In this document: positions 1 to 7,715 of the stretch, one piece after another
How the letters are laid out: the number at the start of each line of letters is the position of its first letter
How positions within the stretch are numbered: the stretch's first letter is position 1
Source of the DNA: JACKII01 sp963974445
GTDB taxonomy: Bacteria > Pseudomonadota > Alphaproteobacteria > Bin95
Direction: 5' to 3'
DNA: 42,974 nucleotides
NCBI GenBank assembly: GCA_963974445.1
Contig: CAXBDI010000019.1
Coordinates: forward strand, 1 to 42,974
Made by a program: the position numbers and the translations under genes
Notes under the pieces: model-generated
Database searches by the model: none
Told to the model about the DNA's origin: nothing
What the model saw: only the letters and a program-made list of their open reading frames with translations

Positions 1-36
1 GAAACCGGACAACTCATGTGCTACTGAAACCGGACA
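1..36. repeat. Two direct copies of an 11-bp motif, IS-end-like
   Basis: The motif GAAACCGGACA occurs at 1-11 and again at 26-36, exactly 25 bp apart in the same orientation. Closely spaced direct copies of a short motif are typical of transposase-binding sites at insertion sequence ends, so an IS may lie just outside the left edge. No transposase is visible inside the window, so this is an inference from the repeat alone. Confidence 0.4.
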
Positions 37-295
37 TACCGTCTGTCGTCGACAGTTCTTGCAGGAAGCCGTTGCAACGTGGAACATTCAGGCTTAAATT
101 GGTATTTGAAATACGGGTTTGAAAGGCTTCTGCCATGATGCCTCTCAATCGGCACACAGGACGCAATTGATGCCTGACGACGATGATCCTGCACCGGCCT
201 ACGCTTCGCCGCCCTGCTTCATGCATGAGGTCGATCCGGTCTACATGGGTGTGGCGCCGGCGGTTGCCGATCAGACAAATACTGAGGAGACCAGA
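37..295. other. Gene-free stretch before the PAS gene
   Basis: An open frame continues upstream of the PAS gene start to 119, but its translation lacks domain character and the ribosome-binding site lies at 284-290. I read this stretch as non-coding leader DNA or the remnant of an insertion border. No convincing promoter is seen. Confidence 0.3.
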
Positions 296-736
296 ATGAC
301 TGCTCTATCCGCTGAAGCTATGGCACGCCTTGGTGAGGCTCTGCTACGCGACCTGCCGGACGCCGTGGTTTACTCCGACGCCGACGGCATTGTGCAGTAT
401 TGGAATGGCGGAGCGGTGCGTATCTTCGGGTTCGAGCCGGACGAGGCGATCGGCCAATCGCTCGACATCATCATCCCGGCGCGATTGCGGGAGCGGCATT
501 GGCAAGGCTACCGCCATGTGATGGAAACCGGCCGCTCCAGCCATGAGCCGGACGAGTTGCTGTCGGTTCCAGCATTGACCAAATCGGGCGAGACAATCTC
601 CGTCCAGTTCACGGTAGCGGCGGTGCAGAAAGACGACGGAGGCATAGCTGGTATCGTTGCCGTGTTGCGCGACGTGTCTGCAAATTTCGCCGAGATCAAG
701 CGTCTGCGTGCAGCGCTGAAAGAGGCTCGGTCGTAA
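296..736 (+). CDS. Single-domain PAS (S-box) sensory protein
   Basis: This 146-residue protein is almost entirely one PAS domain. After a short helix, residues 20-60 carry the typical start (DLPDAVVYSDADGIVQYWN, then a FGFEPDEAIGQ segment), followed by the PAC-like strands ending in GIVAVLRDVS. There is no kinase, GGDEF or DNA-binding output domain, so it is cytoplasmic and probably acts by binding a ligand or cofactor and a partner protein. No conserved haem histidine or LOV cysteine motif is obvious. The ATG at 296 is chosen because GAGGAGA (284-290) sits 5 bp upstream; the frame is open to 119 but that extension is unlike a PAS protein. It converges on the next gene with only 20 bp between. 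The ligand is unknown. Confidence 0.75.
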   Translation: MTALSAEAMARLGEALLRDLPDAVVYSDADGIVQYWNGGAVRIFGFEPDEAIGQSLDIIIPARLRERHWQGYRHVMETGRSSHEPDELLSVPALTKSGETISVQFTVAAVQKDDGGIAGIVAVLRDVSANFAEIKRLRAALKEARS

Positions 737-756
737 CGCGGCTAGGAGTATTACGC

Positions 757-1509
757 CTAAGCAAAGGATCGTCGCAATCTAGCCACTATTACCAAAGCGA
801 GAGGCACGGACACTACAAGTATTGTTCCCGGTTCGGTTACATAAAATCCTTGCAAAAGGTGCGCTATCTCAGCATTTGGCATAGAACGAACATACGGAAT
901 GGGTTCAAATTCGTAGACGACCTTAGCGAACATGTTGCCAACATACCTGCCGCCCGGCAGTGGCTGGATATCGCAACTCCCGGATGCGCAGAACGGCGCA
1001 AAATTTGTGCTGGCTTCCACGATGTCATTTATCGCCAAGAATCCAGGCCCCGAAAATATAGCTTCAGCATCCGCCCCAAAAAATTCGAGATCAAGACGTT
1101 TTCCAAAATACCCAAACCCTAGATCTCCTGGCCCTCCACAAGAAGGCCCTTCGCAAATATCGAAATTTGCACGCGAATCGGACACAATATTTCCAAAGAT
1201 ATTGACAATCCCGGAGATACTAACGCCATTATTGTCGCAAGTTCCTTGAATGCCAGAAGCAGGATCATCGCAGCGATAGGGAGTACTGGCCTTCAAGGAG
1301 AATCCTGCGGAAACCCTCACTCTGCGAAGCGTGCCCGCCGCACCCGGATACATTGGAAAATTGATATCGAGTTGAATACTATCATTCGGCGCGAGCTTGC
1401 CACTACCTGACCGCTCAAAGAATGCCGACTGCACCGGTGCTGCATCCGCTGCCGCAATGCCCGCCCATCCCAAAAACAAACCAGCCGCTATTCTTAAAAA
1501 CTTCTGCAT
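757..1509 (-). CDS. Secreted protein with PEP-CTERM-like C-terminal anchor
   Basis: The 250-residue product begins with a clear signal peptide (basic MQKFLR, hydrophobic core, AADA-A cleavage region near residue 23). It has three closely spaced cysteine pairs (CDDPASGIQGTC, CEGPSC, CASGSC) that suit an exported fold. Its C terminus reads TEPGT, then about 16 hydrophobic residues, then RLRRS, which matches the three-part PEP-CTERM sorting signal (here TEP instead of PEP). PEP-CTERM proteins are processed by an exosortase (EpsH/XrtA); none is in this window. The body is not recognised. The gene is visibly AT-richer than its neighbours and has its own promoter inside the 3' end of hisI. SD GGAAAGGG lies 7 bp before the ATG. 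The sorting signal could instead be a plain C-terminal membrane anchor. Confidence 0.65.
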   Translation of the reverse strand: MQKFLRIAAGLFLGWAGIAAADAAPVQSAFFERSGSGKLAPNDSIQLDINFPMYPGAAGTLRRVRVSAGFSLKASTPYRCDDPASGIQGTCDNNGVSISGIVNIFGNIVSDSRANFDICEGPSCGGPGDLGFGYFGKRLDLEFFGADAEAIFSGPGFLAINDIVEASTNFAPFCASGSCDIQPLPGGRYVGNMFAKVVYEFEPIPYVRSMPNAEIAHLLQGFYVTEPGTILVVSVPLALVIVARLRRSFA

Positions 1510-1545
1510 TTTAACGCCCTTTCCAACGTCAATTTATATGTAAAA

Positions 1546-1574
1546 ATTATAGTTTATCGCCTGTCCCATGTCCA
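1546..1574 (-). promoter_or_regulatory. Sigma-70-type promoter for the PEP-CTERM-like gene
   Basis: On the minus strand TGGACA (1574-1569) is followed after exactly 17 bp by TATAAT (1551-1546). The -10 matches consensus fully and the -35 in 5 of 6 positions. The -10 overlaps the hisI stop codon. Transcription would start about 30 bp before the ATG at 1509, leaving room for the visible SD. Confidence 0.6.
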
Positions 1575-2011
1575 TACACCGCCTTCGGATCGAACACCTT
1601 CTCGTCCTCCTCATACCGCAGCGCCGCACCAGCCTCGCCAATCGGCACGGAGCGGTAGAAGCAGGAGCGGTAGCCGACATGGCAGCTACCCTTACCGCCC
1701 GTATCCACCCGCAGCCAGATCGCGTCCTGGTCGCAGTCGACCCGCATCTCCACCACCTTTTGCACATGGCCGCTGGTGGCGCCCTTGTGCCATAGCTCCT
1801 GGCGCGAGCGGCTGTAGTATACCGCCTCGCCCAACGCGATGGTTTGGGCGAGCGCCTCGGCGTTCATATAGGCGTGCGTCAGCAGTTCGCCGGTCGCGGC
1901 GTCGGTGATCACGCACGGGATCAGGCCACTGGCATCGAATTTCGGCGCGAAGTCGGTGCCCTCCTCTACTTGCGCGGTCGTTGTGCGGGCGGCGAACGGG
2001 GCGTGGGCCAT
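1547..2011 (-). CDS. hisI: Phosphoribosyl-AMP cyclohydrolase HisI
   Basis: HisI opens the purine ring of phosphoribosyl-AMP in the third step of histidine synthesis; it is a cytoplasmic homodimeric zinc/magnesium enzyme. The 154-residue product has the family hallmarks in order: LTHAYMNAEAL, AVYYSRSRQELWHKGATSGH, the DCDQDA metal site and the CHVGYRSCFYR segment with the remaining cysteines. There is no fused HisE (phosphoribosyl-ATP pyrophosphatase) domain. It is divergent from a COG0523 GTPase across 92 bp. Zinc-dependent enzymes, including HisI copies, are known neighbours of COG0523 genes in zinc-homeostasis loci. The sequence alone does not show whether this is the only hisI or a zinc-responsive paralogue. 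Confidence 0.93.
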   Translation of the reverse strand: MAHAPFAARTTTAQVEEGTDFAPKFDASGLIPCVITDAATGELLTHAYMNAEALAQTIALGEAVYYSRSRQELWHKGATSGHVQKVVEMRVDCDQDAIWLRVDTGGKGSCHVGYRSCFYRSVPIGEAGAALRYEEDEKVFDPKAVYGHGTGDKL

Positions 2012-2037
2012 GGGCGGGATCGGCTTTCAGTCGGGTG

Positions 2038-2066
2038 TTGGGATGTGTTCCGCGAATGCCTATACT
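2038..2066 (+). promoter_or_regulatory. Candidate sigma-70 promoter for the COG0523 gene
   Basis: TTGGGA (2038-2043) and TATACT (2061-2066) are separated by 17 bp, 38 bp before the start codon at 2104. It lies in the 92 bp region shared with divergent hisI. I could not identify a convincing Zur operator. Confidence 0.45.
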
Positions 2067-2103
2067 ATAGCGAACGCTCCAGCCAAACAGAGAAGCAATC
2101 ATC

Positions 2104-3207
2104 ATGGAATCCTGGGACACCGACGCCACTCAGCAGCGCCTGCCGGTCTCCGTCCTGACCGGGTTCCTCGGCAGTGGCAAGACCACGGTCCTCAACCATC
2201 TGGTCAAGCAGCCGGATATGGCCGGCACGCTGGTCATCGTCAACGAATTCGGCGAAATCGGCCTCGACCACCTGCTGGTCGAGGAGGTTTCGGACGAGAT
2301 GGTGCTGATCAACGCCGGTTGCCTGTGCTGCACCGTGCGCAACGACCTGATGGAAACCCTGATGAAGCAGGCGCTGGCCGCCGAGCAGGGCAAAATTCCG
2401 GCGTTCCATCGGGTGGTGATCGAGACCACGGGCCTCGCCGATCCCGCGCCGATCCTGCACACGCTGATGGCCGACCCCTATGTCAGCGGTCGCTACCGCA
2501 TGGACGGCGTCATCACGACTGTCGATGCGGTCAACGGTTCCGGCACGCTGGATACGCAGTTCGAGAGCGTCAAGCAGGCCGCGGTCGCCGACCGCATCAT
2601 CATGACCAAGACCGATCTGGCCGATGAGGCGACGGTCACAGCCTTGCGCAAACGTATCGCCGAATTGAACCCGGGCGCGCCGGTTTTCACGGTGCAGCAG
2701 GGCAAGATCGACCCGGCGGTGCTGTTCGACGCCGGCCTCTACGACCCCAAGAACAAGATCGCCGACGTCGAAGCCTGGCTCAAGGCGGAGGAGGTCGCCT
2801 CACGCGAGGGGGCCGAGCACAGCCACGATCATGACCATGGGCACGGTCATCGCGGCCACGCCCATGACGTTAACCGCCACGACGAGTCGATCCGCGCCTA
2901 CTGTCTGACCCTGGACGAGCCGATCGAGGCGCACGCGTTCGAGGAATGGATCAACATGGCGATGATGCTGAAAGGCCCCGACCTGCTGCGGGTCAAGGGC
3001 ATTGTCAACGTCAAGGATTTCAGCGGCCCGGTCGTCGTCCACGGCGTGCAGCACGTGTTCCACCCGCCGGTGATGCTGGAGAAATGGCCGAGCGACGACC
3101 ATCGCTCGCGCATGGTGTTCATCACGCGCGACGTGCAGAAGGAATTCCTGGAGGAATTACTGGCCAGCTTCACCGGCCCGAACCGCCGCCATGTGAATTT
3201 TGTCTAG
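2104..3207 (+). CDS. COG0523 (CobW/ZigA/YeiR-type) GTPase, putative zinc metallochaperone
   Basis: This 367-residue G3E-family P-loop GTPase has Walker A GFLGSGKT at residues 20-27, the NEFGEIGLD segment, the family's metal-binding GCLCC motif at 72-76, an ETTGLADP Walker B region and a TKTDL base-recognition motif. A histidine-rich linker (HSHDHDHGHGHRGHAHD, near residue 240) precedes the CobW C-terminal domain. The family loads or allocates metal to target proteins, in many cases zinc. It is not the cobalamin gene cobW by context, as no cob genes are nearby; divergent hisI, a zinc enzyme, favours a zinc role. The metal identity is inference. A TATACT promoter lies upstream. Confidence 0.88.
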   Translation: MESWDTDATQQRLPVSVLTGFLGSGKTTVLNHLVKQPDMAGTLVIVNEFGEIGLDHLLVEEVSDEMVLINAGCLCCTVRNDLMETLMKQALAAEQGKIPAFHRVVIETTGLADPAPILHTLMADPYVSGRYRMDGVITTVDAVNGSGTLDTQFESVKQAAVADRIIMTKTDLADEATVTALRKRIAELNPGAPVFTVQQGKIDPAVLFDAGLYDPKNKIADVEAWLKAEEVASREGAEHSHDHDHGHGHRGHAHDVNRHDESIRAYCLTLDEPIEAHAFEEWINMAMMLKGPDLLRVKGIVNVKDFSGPVVVHGVQHVFHPPVMLEKWPSDDHRSRMVFITRDVQKEFLEELLASFTGPNRRHVNFV

Positions 3208-3271
3208 CCCATCGCGGCACCAAGGCCCTGCAAAAGCGTTATCCTTCCACCAACCGATAGGGAGATGAACA

Positions 3272-3583
3272 ATGCTCGCAAGCAGACTGACCATGATGGC
3301 TCTGGCGCCGGCGGCGATAGTCGGCGCCGCGGCGGTTACCGCTTTCCTCATCGCATCGCGATGTTGCTGTGCCAAGCCGGCGAATGCTGACGGCAGTGGC
3401 TCTGACAGCGGCGGCGCAGGCGGCAGCAAGCCGGAAAAGGAGCAAAGCGAACCGCCGCCCCAGAACTATGTCCGCCCCGCCGGACCGGAGGAGATGAAAA
3501 ATCCGCCGTCGGACGGCTGGAGCGACGTGGACGAGGCGTCGGATGAATCCTTCCCAGCCAGCGACCCGCCGGCCAAATATTGA
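3272..3583 (+). CDS. Small membrane-anchored protein with C-terminal DEASDESFPASDPP motif
   Basis: This 103-residue protein has one N-terminal hydrophobic segment (residues 7-28) ending in SRCCCAK, then a Gly/Ser/Pro-rich linker, and ends with SDGWSDVDEASDESFPASDPP. The acidic DEASDESFPASDPP tail recurs at the ends of many small proteobacterial proteins whose function is not established. The three adjacent cysteines just after the membrane segment are notable; a lipobox is not clear. AGGGAGA (3258-3264) is a good SD. Neighbours are metal and Fe-S related, but no functional link can be shown. Confidence 0.65.
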   Translation: MLASRLTMMALAPAAIVGAAAVTAFLIASRCCCAKPANADGSGSDSGGAGGSKPEKEQSEPPPQNYVRPAGPEEMKNPPSDGWSDVDEASDESFPASDPPAKY

Positions 3584-3670
3584 GCGCGGCGGGGTACCAT
3601 AAGGCTTCGCTCGCCGGGCGGGCCGGCAACTCGCTGGTATATGAAACAGAACGAGACTGAGAGGCTGCGT

Positions 3671-4096
3671 TTGCCATCAATCCAAGAGGTTCAGGAAGAG
3701 CTGATCGAAGAGTTCGCGTTCTTCGACGACTGGATGGACCGCTACCGTCACATCATCGACCTGGGCCGGCAATTGCCGGATTTCCCCGCCGACAAGCAGA
3801 CTGACGCCTATAAGGTGCGCGGCTGCCAAAGCCAGGTCTGGTTCGTGGCCGAGCCGGCCGGCGACGGCCGCCTGCACTTCCTCGCCACCAGCGACGCGCA
3901 TATCATCAGCGGCCTGATCGCGATCCTGCTGCGCATCTATTCGGACCGCACTCCGGAGGAAATCTTGGCGGCCAAACCGGATTTCATCTCCGCCATTGGT
4001 CTGGACGAGCACCTGTCGCCAACCCGCAATAACGGCCTGCACGCCATGCTGACCCGCATCTTCGCGGAGGCCAAAGCCGCCGCTGCAGCGGCTTAA
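3671..4096 (+). CDS. sufE: Cysteine desulfuration protein SufE
   Basis: SufE accepts persulfide sulfur from the cysteine desulfurase SufS and passes it to the SUF Fe-S assembly complex in the cytoplasm. The family core is evident: FFDDWMDRYRHIIDLGRQLP, then the active-site loop VRGCQSQVW and the helix SGLIAILLRIYSDRTPEEI. I prefer the TTG at 3671 because GAGAGG (3659-3664) lies 6 bp upstream, the protein then begins MPSIQEV, and the active cysteine becomes residue 52, close to Cys51 of E. coli SufE. An in-frame ATG at 3641 (151 residues) has no SD. The C terminus ends in an alanine-rich run. It is followed 15 bp later by a NifU-like gene, probably in one operon. Confidence 0.9.
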   Translation: MPSIQEVQEELIEEFAFFDDWMDRYRHIIDLGRQLPDFPADKQTDAYKVRGCQSQVWFVAEPAGDGRLHFLATSDAHIISGLIAILLRIYSDRTPEEILAAKPDFISAIGLDEHLSPTRNNGLHAMLTRIFAEAKAAAAAA

Positions 4097-4111
4097 GGGA
4101 GCGCCGGCGCG

Positions 4112-4552
4112 ATGAGCGAAGCCGAACAGATCCGGTCCCTCTACAACACCCGGATCATGGAGTTGGCGGAGGATATTCCGCTGCAAGGCAGGCTGGAGGA
4201 TGCCGATGCGACCGCCAGCGTCCGCAGCCCCCTCTGCGGCTCCCGCATTACCGTCGACCTGAAGGTCGCGGACGGCGTCGTCACCGACTATCGTCACGTG
4301 GTGCGCGCCTGCACGCTCGGCCAGGCAGCCGCCTCGATCATGGCCCGGCATGTGGTCGGCAAGACCGTCGCCGAGTTGCGCCATGCCGGCGCCGCCATGC
4401 GGGCGATGCTGAAAGAGCGCCAGCCGCTACCGGACGATGTCTGGGACGACCTGGCGGTGCTGACGCCGGTACAGGATTTCAAAAGCCGTCACGGCAGCGT
4501 CCTGCTCAGCTTCGACGCGGTGGAGAAGGCTTTGACGAGCCTGGAACTTTAG
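4112..4552 (+). CDS. NifU/IscU-like Fe-S scaffold protein lacking the third cysteine
   Basis: The 146-residue protein matches the IscU/NifU N-terminal domain: LYNTRIMELA at the start, SPLCGSRITVDL with Cys42 and VRACTLGQAAASIMARH with Cys67. Where IscU has its third cluster ligand and sulfur acceptor (motif HCS), this protein reads RHGSVLLSFDA, with Gly128 in place of Cys. Such Cys-depleted relatives are, to my knowledge, a separate alphaproteobacterial branch annotated as scaffold proteins. It follows sufE by 15 bp, supporting a role in Fe-S assembly or repair, but it may not hold a cluster as IscU does. Its exact function is unknown. Confidence 0.8.
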   Translation: MSEAEQIRSLYNTRIMELAEDIPLQGRLEDADATASVRSPLCGSRITVDLKVADGVVTDYRHVVRACTLGQAAASIMARHVVGKTVAELRHAGAAMRAMLKERQPLPDDVWDDLAVLTPVQDFKSRHGSVLLSFDAVEKALTSLEL

Positions 4553-4814
4553 GCCGGGCTGATATCCTGCTCTACCGTCACAGTGCAACCGTATTCGACC
4601 AGCCAATCCTTGTATGGCGCCGTCGGCTATCCGAGGGTTTGGCGCCCCGGTCGATGAACCGTCGGCCAGCGCTAACGTTACCGGATGGTAAACCCAGCAG
4701 AAAAGCTGGCGATTATCGAATGTCAAACTCTTTTGGGCAGACTCTTCCCAATGCAATTGCACGCTCGCGACAGCCGGAAGGCGCGCTGAGCGGTCATGAA
4801 GGGAAATTCTGTCC
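4553..4814. other. 262 bp intergenic stretch, no clear gene
   Basis: No convincing gene is seen. On the minus strand a short open run (about 4545-4615) reads PYKDWLVEYGCTVTVEQDISPA before a stop, which looks protein-like but has a stop 5 codons upstream of it and no start; it could be the 3' remnant of a decayed gene. No promoter or terminator stands out. Confidence 0.3.
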
Positions 4815-6398
4815 ATGCATTACGAAAGTGGGCGGCCGTCCCGGCCCCGATTCTCGATCTTGCGCGCCATCTCCATGTTCCGCAAAGCCCGGAAACTGCG
4901 GACTATGCTGGGGCCCTACGAACCTGCGGTCTCGCCGCCCCGCGGTCGTCGCCGGCTGCGGGACCTGTCCGACCAGCTATCGCACACTCAGGCCGAGTTG
5001 GAGGCGGCGCAGGCCCGTGAACGCAGCAATGAGGCGCGATTTCAGGCAATGGCCCAGCAGGACCTGTTGACCGGTCTGCTGAATCATCAGGCATTTGGCG
5101 AAAAAGTGACGACGGCACTGGCGCAGACACACCGCCATAGTGGCGCCGTTGCCATTTTGCTGATCGACATCGACGGCTTCAAATCGGTGAACGATACCTG
5201 GGGTCACACCACCGGCGATCAGGTTTTGGCCGCCGTGGCGCTGCGTCTGCGCCGGGCGGTCCGCGAAACCGACGAGTTGGGCCGGCTGGCCGGGGATCAG
5301 TTTGCGATCCTGTTGCAGTTCCTCGGTGGCGAAGGCGATGCGGTGCACGCAGCCGAGCGCGTACTGGAAGTGATGCAGACGCCGCTCGGCGAGGACGGCG
5401 CCAACCTGCTTTGCAGCGTTAGCATCGGCATCTCGACCAGCCAGGGCTATCCGGCCATCGACGGCCAAACCTTGCTGCAACGCGCCGACATTGCATTGCA
5501 ACGGGCCAAGTCGGCCAGCGGTGGCCGGTTCCAATTCTTCGACAGCGCGTTGCATCGCGAGGCGGAAGAAGCCCGCAACATCAAGGCCGCGCTCGAAACC
5601 GCCATCGAAGACGGCCAGTTCCACCTGGCGTTTCAACCGCGCATCGACCTGCGCACCGGGCAGCCGTGCGGGGCAGAGGCGCTGATCCGCTGGAACCATC
5701 CGGTGCTGGGATCGGTGCCGCCAGGCCGCTTCATCCCGATTGCCGAGAGTTGCGGCAAGATCCTGCCGCTCTGCGATTGGATCATGCGCGACGTCTTCCG
5801 TTGCGCCACCGCCTGGCGGGAGCATAGCCGCGCGGACGGGGTGCCGTTGCTGCCGATTGCGATGAACCTGTCCGCGGTGCAGTTGCACGACGGCAAGTTG
5901 CGGACGGCGCTGGCCGACCTGGCGCGGCGCCACGGCATTCCATCGGCCGCAATAGAGTTGGAGGTGACGGAGACGGCGGCGATCGAAGACCCCGAGCGCA
6001 CCGCCCAACACTTGGCGAACCTGCGCGCCGATGGCTACCGCATCGCCATCGACGACTTCGGCACGGGCTATGCTTCGTTGGCCCTCGCGGTGCGGCTGCC
6101 GGCCGACGTGCTGAAGATCGACCGCTTGTTCGTCGCCAACATGCTCGCCAGCAGCCGCCACGCCGCGGCCGTCGCGACGACGCTGGCGCTCGGCCGCAGC
6201 ATGGACCTGCATGTGATTGCCGAAGGGGTCGAAACCGAAGAGCAGGCCGACTATCTGCGCGCCCGCGGCTGCGACGAGGCGCAGGGGTACCTGTTTGCCA
6301 AGCCGATGCCGTTCGGCGAGTTGATGCTGTGGCTGCAGGCCTATCGTCCGCCTCTGGACCAAATCGCTCCGGCTGAACATGCAGCGCTATCGCGGTAG
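4815..6398 (+). CDS. GGDEF-EAL protein; probable c-di-GMP phosphodiesterase with degenerate GGDEF
   Basis: The 527-residue protein has a short basic N terminus, a coiled-coil (about 47-80), a GGDEF domain (about 82-245) and an EAL domain (about 255-510). The GGDEF signature is AGDQF (159-163), changing the second-half Glu to Gln, so cyclase activity is doubtful, while the inhibitory I-site RETD (150-153) is kept exactly five residues upstream. The EAL domain is intact: EAL at 288-290, MNLS, EVTET, IDDFGTG, KIDR, AEGVETEEQ and QGYLFAKP, so it should hydrolyse c-di-GMP, possibly gated by nucleotide binding to the GGDEF part. No transmembrane segment is seen. GAAGGGA (4798-4804) is the SD. Its last 12 bp overlap the convergent histidine kinase gene. 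Confidence 0.92.
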   Translation: MHYESGRPSRPRFSILRAISMFRKARKLRTMLGPYEPAVSPPRGRRRLRDLSDQLSHTQAELEAAQARERSNEARFQAMAQQDLLTGLLNHQAFGEKVTTALAQTHRHSGAVAILLIDIDGFKSVNDTWGHTTGDQVLAAVALRLRRAVRETDELGRLAGDQFAILLQFLGGEGDAVHAAERVLEVMQTPLGEDGANLLCSVSIGISTSQGYPAIDGQTLLQRADIALQRAKSASGGRFQFFDSALHREAEEARNIKAALETAIEDGQFHLAFQPRIDLRTGQPCGAEALIRWNHPVLGSVPPGRFIPIAESCGKILPLCDWIMRDVFRCATAWREHSRADGVPLLPIAMNLSAVQLHDGKLRTALADLARRHGIPSAAIELEVTETAAIEDPERTAQHLANLRADGYRIAIDDFGTGYASLALAVRLPADVLKIDRLFVANMLASSRHAAAVATTLALGRSMDLHVIAEGVETEEQADYLRARGCDEAQGYLFAKPMPFGELMLWLQAYRPPLDQIAPAEHAALSR

Positions 6399-7715
6399 GG
6401 TCAACACAAAGCGGGCTCCACCCTGCGGCGCTCCACCAACGACGATATCGCCGCCATGCCCCAGCACGATATCCCGGGCGATGGTCAGACCCAGGCCGAC
6501 CCCGCCGGTCGCCGCATTGCGCGATTCATCCAGGCGCACGAATGGGCGAAAGACGTCGGCGCGGCGGTCGTCAGGGATGCCTGGCCCATCGTCATCGACG
6601 GTGATGGACACGGTGCGCGGCGTTGCCTCGATCTGAATCCAGCAATGTTGGCCGTACCGCAATGCGTTCGCAACGATATTGCTAAGCGCGCGGCGCACAC
6701 TCTCCGGCCGCACCCGCAGCATCAACGGCTCGGACGACTGTTGCATGACGGCCACCCGGTCATGGCGAAAGGTTTCGGCAACCGAACGGACCAGCGCCGG
6801 CAGGTCGACGAGCCCGGTCGGCTCCGCCACCTGATCGCGGGCAAAATCCAGATAGCCCTGGATCATCCCCTCCATCTCGGCGATATCCTGGCGCAGGCCG
6901 TCCTTGTCGCTGCTGTCGCCCAGCATCTCGACCTCGATCCGCATGCGGCTGAGCGGCGTGCGCAGGTCATGGCTGATGGCGGCCAACATCTCGGTCCGCC
7001 GCCGCACCTGGCGTTGGATGCGCGCCTTCATGCGCTCAAAGGCTCTGGCGGCGCGGCGCACCTCGTCCGCGCCGCGTTCGGGAATCATGCCCAAATCCTC
7101 ACCCTTGCCGAACGCGTCCATGGCGCTAGCCAGCCGGCGGATCGGCACCACCTGCTTCCACAGAAAGAAAGCGGACAGCCCCAATACCAGCAGCGCCGTG
7201 CCCAATATCCAAGCCAGAAAAACAAACGTGGTCGATGTCGCGACGCGCTTTAGCGGTATGCGGCAATCCAACCGGCCGGCTTTGGTGTTGAACAGTATGT
7301 GCAAGTCTTCGCCAAACTGGCCGACCATCCGGTGCGGCGCCTCCGGTAACGACCGGGACAGCGCCCGGTCGAGAGCGTCGATCGAGGGCTGGGACCAAAG
7401 CTCCGGCTCCCGCCCATTCAGCGGATCGCTGGCCGGTGCGCAACGCACCGCCGTGGTCCGTTCCAGCAGAATGCTGACATCGGCAGGCAAACCGCCCGCC
7501 TCATAGCTGCGCACGAGAAAGGCGATCTCGCCAGTGGCGCTGTTGATCAGGCGGCGCTGGATCGTGTCCCAGTGCCGGTCGAAAAAAAACCAGGTGGCGA
7601 TGCCGAACAGCAGCAGGATCGGCAGCGCGACCATCAGCAGGGACCGGCGGAACAGATCGCGCGGCAGCAAATCCCGTAGGCGCATTCTGGTTCGCCGCCG
7701 CCGCACCGTGCTCAT
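6387..7715 (-). CDS. EnvZ-type sensor histidine kinase
   Basis: The 442-residue protein has two transmembrane helices (about 25-45 and 162-185) flanking a roughly 115-residue periplasmic sensor region, then a HAMP domain (about 186-240), a HisKA dimerisation domain with SHDLRTPLSRMR (phosphoacceptor His249) and an ATPase domain with NIVANALRYG (N box), DDDGPGIP (G1) and GVGLGLTI (G2). All catalytic boxes are intact. It is translated from an ATGA overlap with the upstream response regulator, so the two are partners. The periplasmic part contains two cysteines (CAPAS and LDCRIP). The signal is not known; the pair resembles EnvZ/OmpR in architecture only. Confidence 0.92.
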   Translation of the reverse strand: MSTVRRRRTRMRLRDLLPRDLFRRSLLMVALPILLLFGIATWFFFDRHWDTIQRRLINSATGEIAFLVRSYEAGGLPADVSILLERTTAVRCAPASDPLNGREPELWSQPSIDALDRALSRSLPEAPHRMVGQFGEDLHILFNTKAGRLDCRIPLKRVATSTTFVFLAWILGTALLVLGLSAFFLWKQVVPIRRLASAMDAFGKGEDLGMIPERGADEVRRAARAFERMKARIQRQVRRRTEMLAAISHDLRTPLSRMRIEVEMLGDSSDKDGLRQDIAEMEGMIQGYLDFARDQVAEPTGLVDLPALVRSVAETFRHDRVAVMQQSSEPLMLRVRPESVRRALSNIVANALRYGQHCWIQIEATPRTVSITVDDDGPGIPDDRRADVFRPFVRLDESRNAATGGVGLGLTIARDIVLGHGGDIVVGGAPQGGARFVLTLPR

